Positions 17,049-26,306 of a stretch of DNA of 64,000 nt are shown here, in pieces; position 1 is the first letter of the stretch, and every line of letters begins with the position of its first letter. A program made the position numbers and the translations under genes. Location: positions 124,001 through 188,000 of the forward strand of contig JAFLDD010000001.1 in the NCBI GenBank assembly GCA_017302575.1, in the 5' to 3' direction. Source of the DNA: Alphaproteobacteria bacterium. GTDB lineage: Bacteria; Pseudomonadota; Alphaproteobacteria; Rickettsiales; UBA3002. Below the pieces are notes generated by a model, which worked only from the letters and a program-made list of their open reading frames with translations, had not been told where the DNA came from and did not search any database.

Positions 17049-18293
17049 ATGACCGAAAGCTCGGCCATCAACAGCGACGTATCACGCGAAGAAGACAAGG
17101 CGCGTGAGGAAGAGGCGTTGAATAAGAAAGAAAAAAAGCAACGTGAGCTTTTAAATGATGCTCTTGTTGTCGAGTATGCGCGCATCAAAAATGAAACCGA
17201 TGAATGGCGAAAAGCGGCCATCAATTTCCTACCTGGTTTTATAATCAATCATTCTAGTAACGCACTCGGCGCACTTCACATGGCTGCTGAAGTGCTGATG
17301 CTGAAATCAGCGAATATTAAATACATGACGACTGCAGCGAATGAGCGGCAGTGGTATCATTATTTGACTGAACCGCCGAAGAGCGTGTTCAAGGCGATTA
17401 TTAGCGAGTCTGGCTTTAAGCGCACGGAGCCAACAATTGTTAAAGAAGTTACCTCATTCTTTGATGTCGAAAAATCTTCTGCCAAAGATTGGGAAGCCGC
17501 AAAGAAAGCGGTGCTAGGAAAAGTCGGTAAGGATGGAAAGCCTCTTGAGCCGCGACTGATTAATCGTTGGCAAACGCGCGCAACAGGTTTGGGTATTGTG
17601 GGCTGGGGATTAAGCATGATCCTGCCCGAGAATAGAGAGAATCCAGAAGAAATTGAACGCATGACACGTATGGCCAAGGAGAACCCACTTGGCTATGTCG
17701 GCACGCGCATGTGGCAAGCAGTCGATTTTACGCATTGGAGCGATAACAAGGCTCAGCTCACGGGTGGTTCAGTATTGATTGGTGGTATCTGCTCTACGCT
17801 CGCCGCATGGCGCGGGATTAAATCGGGCGGCGGCATGCAGAAATACTACATGAACAGCGCTTATGCGTTCCAAGGGTCCCTTACTATTATGGCGGGTGCT
17901 GCTGCGCTGCTTGGTGTTACTAAGGAAGATTCGTACCGCAATTTTGGTACGATTATGATGGGTAAGATTCCATTGCTGCCTGCGAATATTGCCAAGCGTT
18001 TTACGATTAAAAGCACTGGCATGATGGATGAAAACCGTTGGTATTATGTCGGCGCGCATGCGCTGTTCCAAACGCAGAATACGGCAGGCTTCTTAATCGG
18101 AGGCGCACAAAAAGCTGAAGACGGCACGATCATGGATCAGAAGGCCATTAAATTAGAAGCTAAGCATAAAATGGCGGCAGAGAAAGTGAAGCGTTCTGCA
18201 GAGGCGGAAGACGTTACACCCGACACTAAAGTAGTTGGTGCGCGCGCAAGCCAACGCGTGGTGGGAACGGAGGCGCAGAAATTATCGCTATGA
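17049..18293 (+). CDS. Paralog family protein 1, unknown function
   Basis: A 414-residue protein and first of three tandem paralogs. The shared core includes NRW (N172), a SxILPE segment, and NPLGYVGTR (N212). Further on come an H/N-K-x-QL-x-G element, small-residue-rich hydrophobic stretches (LTGGSVLIGGI and LTIMAGAAALLGV), and a late NRWYY...H..FQTQNTAGFL...DGT block. The N-terminus is highly charged and the C-terminus is Lys-rich and probably disordered. Hydrophobic stretches alternate with polar ones, so it may be membrane-associated or insert conditionally. No known family is recognised. It is preceded by a Pho-like box and overlaps the second paralog by ATGA. Confidence 0.7.
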   Translation: MTESSAINSDVSREEDKAREEEALNKKEKKQRELLNDALVVEYARIKNETDEWRKAAINFLPGFIINHSSNALGALHMAAEVLMLKSANIKYMTTAANERQWYHYLTEPPKSVFKAIISESGFKRTEPTIVKEVTSFFDVEKSSAKDWEAAKKAVLGKVGKDGKPLEPRLINRWQTRATGLGIVGWGLSMILPENRENPEEIERMTRMAKENPLGYVGTRMWQAVDFTHWSDNKAQLTGGSVLIGGICSTLAAWRGIKSGGGMQKYYMNSAYAFQGSLTIMAGAAALLGVTKEDSYRNFGTIMMGKIPLLPANIAKRFTIKSTGMMDENRWYYVGAHALFQTQNTAGFLIGGAQKAEDGTIMDQKAIKLEAKHKMAAEKVKRSAEAEDVTPDTKVVGARASQRVVGTEAQKLSL

Positions 18294-19462
18294 CCACTGT
18301 AACGCAACATCCCGATCATAATAGACGAGACGACGATGATCCAGTGATTCGCGAGTGGCTAAAAATTAAGCATGAATTGACGGACTACCGTCAGAGCACG
18401 TTACAGTTTCTTCACCCATTGGTCGTGAATAATACAGCCAGTATCGTTGCTGGTATGGAAGTCGCTGCTGAGTTGGCGATGTTTAAATCAAACGGAAAAA
18501 TTCTGGTGCCTGCTGATAAGAAGGGCAACCTGATTAACTATGTTATCGAGCCAGCCAAAAGCGTTATGAGCGTGGTGTTTGGCGACGCTAAGTTCACTAC
18601 AAATCCAGGTGAGAAGTGGTACCAAGCATTACGGCCTGATAAGCTTTGGGACCGCCTCACTGATCTTGAGGCAGCAGCAAAACGCGAATTGCCGAACGCG
18701 CTTAAAAACCTTGACCCCAAAACAGGTGCGCCAAAATTTGTGAATCGTTGGCAGGCGCGGGCGACTGCATCTAGCATTATACCGTTTGCACTTGTCTCTA
18801 TTCTGCCAAACCCTACTGACGAAGAAAAGGATGTTGAAGCCATGACGGAGATGGCTGTCAGAAATCCCGTCGGTTATGTAGGAACGCGGTTTGTGCAGGC
18901 TATTAATCCCTTTGGGTGGGGAGATCACAAGCGCCAACTTGCGGGTCTTGCAAAAATCGCTGCTGGTGCATTTACTGTTATTGCTGGTTTCCGTAACCCG
19001 CGTGTGAATGGCTTTGGTGCTAACCCAGCCCACGCGATTGGTGGTACGATTACGGCACTCGCTGGCGCGCAACTGATGTTGGCGGTGGATAATCAATCGG
19101 GCTGGTCGCAGTATGGTTCAACGCTATGGGCGCGCATGTTCGTGCTGCCAAACAGCATCATGAATCGCTATACGAATGGTGATCCGAATGCGAATTGGTA
19201 TTCGTTGGCACATGCAACTTTCCAGACGAGTAATACGGTTGCATTTTTGGCGGGTGGTGCTGAAAAGAAGGACGATGGTACTATTGTTGACCATGCTGAA
19301 ACTAAAAAGGAAGCCAAACAAAAAGCGCTCGAAGAAAAACGTAGAAAAAAGGAAGAGCGTGAAGGCAAGCATACTGAAGACTCGCCTGCGCACTCTGTAA
19401 GTGAGACTAAGCATGTATCACGTGTTTCTGAAGAAAAATCAGTGCAGAGGCACTCTGTATGA
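18290..19462 (+). CDS. Paralog family protein 2, unknown function
   Basis: A 390-residue protein collinear with the other two members. The same landmarks appear in order: LVVNNTASIVAGMEVAAEL, NRWQARAT, SILPNPTDEE, NPVGYVGTR, HKRQLAGL, the AHAIGGTITALAGAQLML segment, NWYSLAHATFQTSNT, and DGTIVDH. The C-terminal 55 residues are a Lys/Glu-rich low-complexity tail. It starts by ATGA overlap with paralog 1 and ends by ATGA overlap with paralog 3, so all three are made in a fixed ratio from one mRNA. Divergence is high outside the motifs, which indicates an old duplication. Confidence 0.7.
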   Translation: MTTVTQHPDHNRRDDDDPVIREWLKIKHELTDYRQSTLQFLHPLVVNNTASIVAGMEVAAELAMFKSNGKILVPADKKGNLINYVIEPAKSVMSVVFGDAKFTTNPGEKWYQALRPDKLWDRLTDLEAAAKRELPNALKNLDPKTGAPKFVNRWQARATASSIIPFALVSILPNPTDEEKDVEAMTEMAVRNPVGYVGTRFVQAINPFGWGDHKRQLAGLAKIAAGAFTVIAGFRNPRVNGFGANPAHAIGGTITALAGAQLMLAVDNQSGWSQYGSTLWARMFVLPNSIMNRYTNGDPNANWYSLAHATFQTSNTVAFLAGGAEKKDDGTIVDHAETKKEAKQKALEEKRRKKEEREGKHTEDSPAHSVSETKHVSRVSEEKSVQRHSV

Positions 19463-20670
19463 TTCAGAAACCGAACAACAGCCAAGAGTCTTCCGAGCGC
19501 GTATCGCAAGAGCCTGTTCAGTGGATGGGCATCAACTTACCCAAACCGTTTTCGGATGATATTCGCCGCGCACAACACGAATGGAATGAAACGCGTGATG
19601 GGGTGATTCGCGCGCTGCCTAGCGGGATTGTCAATAACTCGACTAATATTTTCGCATTAGGCCACGTCGCCAGTGAGCTGATGATGTTCAAGGGCAATAA
19701 TACGACGTTTGTGCCTGAACATCACCGTGGCACATGGTGGCGCTATATTACTGAGCCGCCTGTTAGCATTGTAAAATCGGTGTTTGGGTCGTCGGGAACC
19801 ACCGCTACGTTCCGTGATTTGGTGCGTCCGTCTTTCTATGTGGATTCTGCCCGCAATCTATTGGATTGGAACCGCGCGAGCGATATGGATAGGCTCAAGG
19901 GCCCACTGATCAATCGCTGGTCTTCGCGTTCCACATTCTTTGGTTTTAGTTCTGTATTGCTCTCTGGACTGGTGCCTGAGTCCAAGGAGAATCCTCAGGA
20001 TGTTCAGCGTATGGCGCAAATGGCGCAAGCGAATCCTCTGGGGTATTTGGGTGAACGCGTTGGCAATGCGTTCCGCTTTCCAGTAGAGGCGGTCGGCTCG
20101 ATCGTATCGAAGGAAAGCCGTGAGCAAGCTGGCGGCCATAAGCGCGAGTTCGCCGGTCTTGGCTTGACGATTAGTGGTGTATTCTCATTCCTCTCGGGCT
20201 TCCGTAACGTGAAGGCGATTGATACATCGATTAGCAAGAGTATTCCTAGCAATCAGAAGTATTTCTTTAATCGTGGCCACGCCTATGGTGGTATCATTAC
20301 TGCCTTGGCGGGCGCTAATTTGCTGCTTGCGGGAGATGACGATCAGGGTTGGTCGCGGTATGGTTCTATCATGCTAGCTCGTACGGTTACCTTACCTTGG
20401 GCCGTTTACAGCAAGTACGCGAATTATGATGTGAAGGCTAACTGGTATACGGGCGGTCAAACAGGCTTTGTGATTTCCAATACCTTCTCTGCGTTAGTGG
20501 GAAGTGCCAACAAAAGCAAAGATGGTACGGTAGAAAATCACGCTTCGATTCGTGAGAAAATCGCCAACGGTGATACTAAAACAAGTGATAAACCAAATAG
20601 CAAGGTGATGACAGGAAAAGAGATTGATGTTTCTGTCGTTGCGCCGCATCAGGAATTACGAGCACTATAA
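19459..20670 (+). CDS. Paralog family protein 3, unknown function
   Basis: A 403-residue protein. Family landmarks are IVNNSTNIFALGHVASEL, NRWSSRST, LVPESKENPQDV, NPLGYLGER, HKREFAGLG, AYGGIITALAGANLLL, YGSIMLARTVTLPW, NWYTGGQTGFVISNT, and DGTVENHA. Compared with the others it has a longer insert after the NP-GY motif (VEAVGSIVSKESREQ). The gene is the last of the operon. A 10-bp-stem terminator follows 2 nt after the stop. Function unknown; the three-way conservation of aromatic and Gly/Ala-rich segments suggests a hetero-oligomer. Confidence 0.7.
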   Translation: MIQKPNNSQESSERVSQEPVQWMGINLPKPFSDDIRRAQHEWNETRDGVIRALPSGIVNNSTNIFALGHVASELMMFKGNNTTFVPEHHRGTWWRYITEPPVSIVKSVFGSSGTTATFRDLVRPSFYVDSARNLLDWNRASDMDRLKGPLINRWSSRSTFFGFSSVLLSGLVPESKENPQDVQRMAQMAQANPLGYLGERVGNAFRFPVEAVGSIVSKESREQAGGHKREFAGLGLTISGVFSFLSGFRNVKAIDTSISKSIPSNQKYFFNRGHAYGGIITALAGANLLLAGDDDQGWSRYGSIMLARTVTLPWAVYSKYANYDVKANWYTGGQTGFVISNTFSALVGSANKSKDGTVENHASIREKIANGDTKTSDKPNSKVMTGKEIDVSVVAPHQELRAL

Positions 20671-20672
20671 AA

Positions 20673-20696
20673 AAAGGGCGCCAAGCGGCGCCCTTT
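20673..20696. terminator. Bidirectional intrinsic terminator
   Basis: AAAGGGCGCC-AAGC-GGCGCCCTTT is a perfect 10-bp stem with a 4-nt loop between the convergent paralog operon and ompA gene. The A7 run at 20669-20675 gives a T-tract on the minus strand, so it best ends the OmpA transcript and may also serve the plus-strand operon. Confidence 0.85.
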
Positions 20697-20717
20697 CATT
20701 CCTGATTCTCACAAAGA

Positions 20718-21329
20718 TTAATTCTCTGCTTTGAATTCAATCTCTACACGGCGTTCTTTGAACATGCAGGCGATCTTAGCATCACGCGTGCCTGTGTCGC
20801 AGCCAGCTTCTGGTGCTGACTTGCCGAGGCCTTTTACTTCAGCCAGTGTACTGCTGAGGCGTGATTTGCCATCGAGGTAGGCTTTGACGGCTGCAGCGCG
20901 ACGATTGGCAAGATCGAGGTTGTAGTCGTCTTTGCCGAACTGATCGGTGAAGCCATGTACGCTTACATCGGCGATTGCTTTGGAAGCATTGATGATAGCA
21001 CTCAAGTCATCCAACTTCGTTGCTGCTTCCATCGTTATCTTGTCGCTATCGAAATCGAAATAGATGGTGCGCTGCTCCAAGGTGACAACAGGTAATGCTG
21101 GTGCTGGTGCGGGCGCTGGTGCCGCAACAGGAGCAGGTTTAGGCTCTGGTGGTGGAACGTATGGTGCGCAAGGGTCGCCTGCGTTCATCCATTTGGTGCG
21201 AACGCATTCGCCGTTTGTATCACCGACAAAAGATTTGGTTTTGGTAAATGCTGCATCTTGATCGATAGCGAATGCCGCAGAAGCAGAAAACAGCATGATC
21301 GTGCTGGTAGCGAGAAGAAAGTGGCGCAT
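20718..21329 (-). CDS. OmpA-family peptidoglycan-associated protein
   Basis: A 203-residue protein with a signal peptide (MRHFLLATSTIMLFSASAAFA), a short Cys-containing linker, a Pro/Ala-rich stretch (about residues 60-78), and a C-terminal OmpA domain. The domain shows YFDFDSDKIT, VHGFTDQFGKDDYNLDLANRR (part), a Cys pair in the GCDTGTRDAKIACMFKERRVE segment, and the final RRVEIEF. It binds diaminopimelate of peptidoglycan and tethers the outer membrane. Too short for an OmpA barrel, so it is a periplasmic or lipoprotein-like variant without a lipobox. GGAGG precedes the ATG. Confidence 0.85.
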   Translation of the reverse strand: MRHFLLATSTIMLFSASAAFAIDQDAAFTKTKSFVGDTNGECVRTKWMNAGDPCAPYVPPPEPKPAPVAAPAPAPAPALPVVTLEQRTIYFDFDSDKITMEAATKLDDLSAIINASKAIADVSVHGFTDQFGKDDYNLDLANRRAAAVKAYLDGKSRLSSTLAEVKGLGKSAPEAGCDTGTRDAKIACMFKERRVEIEFKAEN

Positions 21330-21443
21330 AGAGCCTCCTATTGTTTTTGTGAATTAACCGAGAAGCCGACACCATAGAGCAAATGTCAAAAGAGGCAAGG
21401 CGCTACTTTGTACTCTTGCTGCTTTAAGAATAAGTAATCAGGG

Positions 21444-22838
21444 CTAAGCTGCAGCCTTAAGGCGTTGTTTGACTACCGATTTTTCAATCGATTCAATCAT
21501 CATGCCGGCGATATCCATTCCGCTTACGGATTCGATGCCTTCTAGCCCTGGTGAAGAATTAATCTCTAGCACTTTGGGGCCTGAAGCGGAGCGTATGATA
21601 TCAACACCTGCGACTTTTAAGCCCATGATTTTAGCAGATTGGATGGCTATCTTGCGTTCTTCGGCGGTAATCTTGATGTCAACTGCAGAGCCACCAAGAT
21701 GGATGTTCGCACGGAATTCACCTTTAGGTGCAATACGCTGCATGCTTGCGACGACTTTATCGTCAATCACGAAGCAGCGAATGTCTTTTCCGTCGGCCTC
21801 GCGCACGAATTCCTGCACAAGAATATCAGCCTTCACCGATTTGAATGCGTTGATGAGTGATTCAGCAGCTTTACTGGTCTCTGCCAATACGACACCAACA
21901 CCTTGCGTACCTTGTAGTAGCTTCACTACGAGCGGCGCGCCGCCGACCATTTTAATGAGTTCTTCTGTCTCCTGTGGTGAATGCGCGAACGAAGTCACTG
22001 GCATCGGCACGCCTTTGCTGGCGAGCATCTGCAACGAGCGGAGTTTATCACGCGAGCGACCAATGCCGATGGAGCCGTTTTGGCAAAAAGCGCCTGTCAT
22101 CTCAAATTGGCGCAATACGGAGCAGCCATAAAAAGTAATGGCGGGTCGGATGCGGGGAATCACTGCATCGAACGGCGCGAGGATTTCACCGCCGCGATAG
22201 TGGATCTCTGGTTCTTCGGAACTGATGTTGATGTAGCAGTGTTGAATGTTCACGAAGCTCATAGTGTGGCCGCGCTCGCGTCCGGCTTCCATGATGCGTT
22301 GGTTGGAATAGAGATCTGGATTGGAAGCCAGTACAGCAATGCGTAGGCCTTCTTCGCTACCTGAAGATTTGCCGCGATAAAATTCTTTAGCTTCGATTTC
22401 TGATAGCATGCCTTGCAGGAAGGATTTCTCGGGGTCGATCAGCATGCGGCCTTGCATGGCTTCACGCCCTAGCAACATGCGATAACCCATTGAGTCGCGG
22501 TTGGTGAGAGTGAGCTGAATGGTCTGCACTACTTCACCGAGTTTAAGAGTTGCTTCGATAACGGGGCGACGCTCCGTATGGCCACTGGAAGATTTCACAT
22601 CGCGTTCTTCGACAAGTTTCGCACGGCAATGCACGATGGTGCGGCGGTCTTTTTGCAGTGGGTTAATGTCGAATCTCACCCAATCTTCGCCACGTGATTT
22701 GTAGATATGAATATTCTCAGCGTGAAGTGCAGAGGTGCGTGCGCCTGAGTCGATACGTGCCTTAATAGCTGGAAGGTGCATTTCAGGTAGGGCGCACCAT
22801 TCTTCTTTTCCGATGACGGATTTTTGTGTGATCAGCAT
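21444..22838 (-). CDS. RimB-RimK fusion: retropepsin-like plus ATP-grasp ligase
   Basis: A 464-residue two-domain protein. Residues about 10-150 are a RimB-type ATP-dependent zinc-protease/retropepsin-like domain with D30[10 protein letters not shown] and GYRMLLGRE. Residues about 165-460 are a RimK ATP-grasp ligase ([42 protein letters not shown], and [20 protein letters not shown]). RimK adds glutamate residues to ribosomal protein S6 C-terminus in E. coli; RimB can trim or modulate this. The fusion implies direct coupling. GAGGTAA precedes the ATG. It is a single gene, flanked by terminators. Confidence 0.85.
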   Translation of the reverse strand: MLITQKSVIGKEEWCALPEMHLPAIKARIDSGARTSALHAENIHIYKSRGEDWVRFDINPLQKDRRTIVHCRAKLVEERDVKSSSGHTERRPVIEATLKLGEVVQTIQLTLTNRDSMGYRMLLGREAMQGRMLIDPEKSFLQGMLSEIEAKEFYRGKSSGSEEGLRIAVLASNPDLYSNQRIMEAGRERGHTMSFVNIQHCYINISSEEPEIHYRGGEILAPFDAVIPRIRPAITFYGCSVLRQFEMTGAFCQNGSIGIGRSRDKLRSLQMLASKGVPMPVTSFAHSPQETEELIKMVGGAPLVVKLLQGTQGVGVVLAETSKAAESLINAFKSVKADILVQEFVREADGKDIRCFVIDDKVVASMQRIAPKGEFRANIHLGGSAVDIKITAEERKIAIQSAKIMGLKVAGVDIIRSASGPKVLEINSSPGLEGIESVSGMDIAGMMIESIEKSVVKQRLKAAA

Positions 22839-22889
22839 GTGTTACCTCGCTCAGGGAGCCACGGCTATAGCAGGTTTTAGGCAAAAGAA

Positions 22890-22922
22890 AAGGGCGGCCA
22901 GTAATTAAAATGGGCCGCCCTT
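22890..22922 (-). terminator. Intrinsic terminator after the RTX gene
   Basis: AAGGGCGGCC and GGCCGCCCTT pair in a perfect 10-bp stem with a 13-nt loop. On the minus strand the stem is followed by a T-rich tract (TTTTCTTTTG). It lies 21 nt after the stop of the minus-strand RTX gene. Confidence 0.8.
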
Positions 22923-22943
22923 ATGGTCTTTATTAAGTATTGT

Positions 22944-24593
22944 CTATTGGAAGAACAAGAAGCTGGTTGCTGCTAATTGTGCTTTGGTGATGCCCACCAA
23001 GGTGATGGTAGTATTTGCATCGAGCGTAATCATTACGCCACCAGCGATATTCTGGGTTTGGTTCATCAGGGCGTTGAAGTTGAGTCCATAGCCATCAAGG
23101 TAAACTTTATCTTGGCCAATGGTGAAGTCATGAATGATGTCGTTGCCGCTTGCTGGAACCGTAGCATCGGTTTTACGGAACAGGAAGAGGTCGTTACCTG
23201 CGCCACCCCACATTTGGTCGTCGCCACCACCGCCTTGCAGCCAGTCGATACCATTGCCGCCGTAGAGGAAGTCGTTGCCGAAATCGAGAACATCGCTTTG
23301 GCCACCGTCGCTAAGCTGAGCGCGTGCACCGTATACGTAATCGTCACCATCGCCACCGTAAACGGTATCAGCGCCTGAGCCGCCGAACAGTACGTCGTTA
23401 CCGCCGCCACCGTAAATCACGTCATCGCCGCCGTAACCGAAGACGCTGTCGCGACCGATGCCGCCATTCTCGCTACCTTCTGTGTCTGCCCAAATCGTGT
23501 CGTTACCTGCTTCAGCAGAGATGAAATCGTCGCCCTCTGCGCCAACGATAGAGTCGTTACCATCACCGCCGTAGAGGAAGTCGTTGCCATCTTCGCCGAA
23601 GATACGGTCATCATCTTGGTCACCACCGATGGTATCTGAACCTGCGCCACCGTAGATGGTGTCATTGCCAGTCCAACCATAAATCGCATCTTCACCCGCA
23701 CCGCCATTGAGCGAGTCGTTACCTTCGTCGCCGCCGATTACGTCATTACCATCGTCACCGAAGATAGTATCGTTACCGATTGCGCCATAAATCGTATCGT
23801 GGCCTGTGCCACCATAAACGAGGTCGTTGCCGAGGCCTGCGCCGATGAGGTCGTTGCCGTTACCACCGTAAATCGTGCTGCTTTGGTTTACGTCGCTGCC
23901 AGCGTAAACGGTGTCGTTGCCGTCGCCGCCATCGAACAGGTTGTTGCCAAGGCCGCCATGAAGAACGTCGTTGCCACCATTACCGATGAGTACGTCATCA
24001 CCTTCGCCACCTGCGAGGTAATCACTGAGCTCACCGCCAACGATTGTGTCGTTACCGAAGCCGCCCCAAGTGTTGTAGCGGAATTCTGCCTGGGTGGTGT
24101 TGGTATTATAACCGCCCGTTGAGTAGATAAGGTCGCTACCATTATCACCCGTGATGTAGGTTGCTGCGCCCGTTGATACTACGGTGTCGTTGCCTTCACC
24201 TGCATACACGTTTGAATAGGTTGCGTTGCTGGTGATGTAGTCGTTACCGCCATTTGCGAATACTACGATGCCAGTGCCCGTAGCATTGATGATTTCAGCT
24301 TCGTTGCTGCCACCGTAGGCATTAACCGTTACTGGGGTATTTGCGGTGCCATCCACGTCGGTAGTGGTGGATGGGAGGAATACGCCTTCAACTGTACCAG
24401 TTGGTGCGTTAATTGTGTTAACACCCGTAGGAGCAGGAGGGGTTTGATGTGCTAATGCTGCGCCGAGCAGGGTATTGCTAGGGCGGTTAGCGGCAGTGAG
24501 GCCAGAAGTGCTAAACCATGTTTGCCACATCAGATTTGGGCCACCGAGCTGGTTCAGTGCGTTATTCTCATCGTTACCGAAAATGATAGCCAT
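22944..24593 (-). CDS. RTX calcium-binding repeat protein
   Basis: A 549-residue protein. The N-terminal 100 residues lack repeats and contain a Pro/Thr-rich segment. From about residue 110 to 470 it consists of GGxGxDx(L/I/V)x nonapeptides (for example GGNGNDLIGAG and GGTGHDTIYG). The C-terminus (FLFRKTDATVPASGNDIIHDF) is a capping and type I secretion region like that of the first RTX protein, with the same closing pattern of TLVGIT before the end. Calcium-dependent folding outside the cell is expected. AGAGGA precedes the ATG. A CtrA-like site lies upstream in the divergent region. Confidence 0.88.
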   Translation of the reverse strand: MAIIFGNDENNALNQLGGPNLMWQTWFSTSGLTAANRPSNTLLGAALAHQTPPAPTGVNTINAPTGTVEGVFLPSTTTDVDGTANTPVTVNAYGGSNEAEIINATGTGIVVFANGGNDYITSNATYSNVYAGEGNDTVVSTGAATYITGDNGSDLIYSTGGYNTNTTQAEFRYNTWGGFGNDTIVGGELSDYLAGGEGDDVLIGNGGNDVLHGGLGNNLFDGGDGNDTVYAGSDVNQSSTIYGGNGNDLIGAGLGNDLVYGGTGHDTIYGAIGNDTIFGDDGNDVIGGDEGNDSLNGGAGEDAIYGWTGNDTIYGGAGSDTIGGDQDDDRIFGEDGNDFLYGGDGNDSIVGAEGDDFISAEAGNDTIWADTEGSENGGIGRDSVFGYGGDDVIYGGGGNDVLFGGSGADTVYGGDGDDYVYGARAQLSDGGQSDVLDFGNDFLYGGNGIDWLQGGGGDDQMWGGAGNDLFLFRKTDATVPASGNDIIHDFTIGQDKVYLDGYGLNFNALMNQTQNIAGGVMITLDANTTITLVGITKAQLAATSFLFFQ

Positions 24594-24760
24594 AAATTCC
24601 TCTGTCCTGTTCGGGCTTTATTCCTGCTGTGCCCATGTTGGTTTATTAATAATTATTAATTACTACAATTTTAGACATTCTTCAACCAGAGAGATGTGAA
24701 GCTTTTGTTACGGTTTTAATCCATTGATTTATAATAATAAAAACAGATGAAAAATAGTGG

Positions 24761-24837
24761 TTAATTATTGGTTAAAATCTGGGTGCATTTAGCTTAAATG
24801 CAAGACTTCTCGAATTTTGCTTTTTTATCAGTATACT
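24761..24837 (+). promoter_or_regulatory. CtrA-type site and promoter, divergent region
   Basis: TTAA-TTATTGG-TTAA (24761-24775) fits the CtrA consensus and lies between two divergent genes (RTX at 24593, unknown at 24847). A separate TATACT -10 (24832-24837) lies 9 nt before the ATG at 24847, and no ribosome site is visible there. The 24594-24846 stretch is AT-rich, which raises the chance of random TTAA pairs, and no -10 sits at the canonical distance from the site. Confidence 0.4.
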
Positions 24838-24846
24838 CAACATCTC

Positions 24847-25626
24847 ATGGGCATTTTTTTCAAATCACGTAAGCGTTCGAGTGGTGGTGGGTTGTTTGGC
24901 CTAATCCTCATTGGAGGCGCATTATACGCTACGGGCGTGCTGCCAACTGTTTGGGACCATGTCAAAAATGCGGGTAGCGCTTGTTATTCTGTGACGAATA
25001 GCGTGGGAGTCAGTGGGCAAAGTATTTGCGGCGCTGTTACAAATTTTATGGGCAGCGTGGACCGAAGCCTTGAAGGGTTTGGTGGTGGTATTGGCAACTG
25101 GTTTTCTGACGCCGAGCAAGCTTTTGACGAGCAGTGGGCTAACAGCGAAACACGTATGGGTTTGGTGAATCTCACGGAGCAAGTCGACGCTGCAAAAGAA
25201 TCACTGACGCAGAGTGGATTGGTAAGTGGCCAGCCCACACTTGATTCGTTGATGCAAACAGGACCTTCCAGCATACCAACGGGTGGTGGTGAAATGGGAA
25301 TGCTGAAAGGAGCGCTCGATAGTTTCGCGATCTCGCAACAACTCATGCGCTCGCAGCCAGCACTAAGTATGGAGTGGATGCAAAAGGGTGCTTCGATGGG
25401 TGCGTTTGGATTACCCTCGCAGCTTTCGCTTGGTAACGTGTATGCTGGTAGTGGGCAAAATGCGGCGGCGGCGGTGTACTACAATCAGGCGCTGAAATCA
25501 CTTAATGCTTTGCAAACCAGTAATTCACCTGCTTCGCAACAAATGCTGGATGGTTTGGGCGCGTCGCCTGAAGATATTAAAGCGCAAATTATTGCGGCGA
25601 TTAAGCAGATTCAGCAAATACGGTAG
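24847..25626 (+). CDS. Membrane-anchored protein with TPR-like C-terminus
   Basis: A 259-residue protein starting MGIFFKSRKRSSGGG at 24847 (a basic start before one membrane helix, about residues 15-33). The remainder is polar. Residues about 195-225 (LGNVYAGSGQNAAAAVYYNQAL) look like one tetratricopeptide-type hairpin. I do not recognise a family. The start is 9 nt after a TATACT -10, so the leader is very short. Its 3' end overlaps the convergent GNAT gene by 26 nt. Confidence 0.6.
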   Translation: MGIFFKSRKRSSGGGLFGLILIGGALYATGVLPTVWDHVKNAGSACYSVTNSVGVSGQSICGAVTNFMGSVDRSLEGFGGGIGNWFSDAEQAFDEQWANSETRMGLVNLTEQVDAAKESLTQSGLVSGQPTLDSLMQTGPSSIPTGGGEMGMLKGALDSFAISQQLMRSQPALSMEWMQKGASMGAFGLPSQLSLGNVYAGSGQNAAAAVYYNQALKSLNALQTSNSPASQQMLDGLGASPEDIKAQIIAAIKQIQQIR

Positions 25627-26098
25627 TGTTGCCTAGAGTGCGCTCCAAGAGCGTATCGCAACGCGCATAGCGATTCTTTTCGCTAGCGCAGACCTGCATT
25701 GGCACAAAGCCTTCTTGCTCGTAAAGTTCACAGGCAGTTTTAAGGCTGGAATGCGTGTAGATAATCAATCTCTCTGCACCGCGTTCTTTGGCGCGCGCAT
25801 AGGCGTGATGCAATAATTTTTGTCCGAGCTTTTGGCCCTTTGCTTCTGGCGCGATACCGAGTTTGCTGAATTCAAAATTGCCATCATCACGCGCGATCAT
25901 TGCATAGCAGCCCACAATCTTGCCATTCATCTCCGCAAACCACAGTTCGCCACCTTTCTGAATGATGTGCTCATCGGGATTGCTGAGGACGAGCTCGTCA
26001 ATCGGCTCGACAAAGAAATACTTGGCAATCCACGCGCGATTATAGCGGTCGAAGTAAGGTTGGTAATCAGGTTTGTATGGAAGAATTGAGAGCGTCAT
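25601..26098 (-). CDS. GNAT-family N-acetyltransferase
   Basis: A 165-residue single-domain acetyltransferase. The acetyl-CoA binding core is visible as KLGIAPEAKGQKLGQKLLHHA (V/I-x-P-x-x-x-G-x-G/K-x-G/L pattern), followed by a beta strand LIIYTHSSL and the Y-E-x-x-G-F motif (ELYEQEGFV). The upstream part has CYAMIARDDGNFEF. The substrate is unknown. It lies downstream of the two pilin genes on the same strand but separated by 17 nt from the nearer one. Confidence 0.8.
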   Translation of the reverse strand: MTLSILPYKPDYQPYFDRYNRAWIAKYFFVEPIDELVLSNPDEHIIQKGGELWFAEMNGKIVGCYAMIARDDGNFEFSKLGIAPEAKGQKLGQKLLHHAYARAKERGAERLIIYTHSSLKTACELYEQEGFVPMQVCASEKNRYARCDTLLERTLGNTTVFAESA

Positions 26099-26115
26099 GC
26101 CCTCGTATATATGAT

Positions 26116-26286
26116 TTAGCTAGCGCGTTTCAAGACGGGGGTAACATCTTTTTCTACGCCGTCAATTACAGCAGTAGAGCTATCGCCTAATGCGAGGAAG
26201 CCAGCGATTGCGGCAAGAATAACTAGTGCACAGATAAAGGCGTATTCAATTTGCGTGGCACCAGATTTGTTTTTTAAATAATTCAT
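26116..26286 (-). CDS. Flp-type pilin (second copy)
   Basis: A 56-residue Flp/Fap pilin. A basic leader (MNYLKNKSG) is followed by ATQIEYAFICALVILAAIAG, the Flp prepilin motif with the Glu-Tyr pair after the processing Gly. Flp pilins are cut by a TadV-type peptidase and form type IVc tight-adherence pili. The C-terminus is short and ends KRAS. It lies downstream of a similar gene, with a strong stem-loop between them. The tad machinery is not in the window. Confidence 0.88.
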   Translation of the reverse strand: MNYLKNKSGATQIEYAFICALVILAAIAGFLALGDSSTAVIDGVEKDVTPVLKRAS

Positions 26287-26306
26287 GTGGTCTGCTTATT
26301 GGTTGT

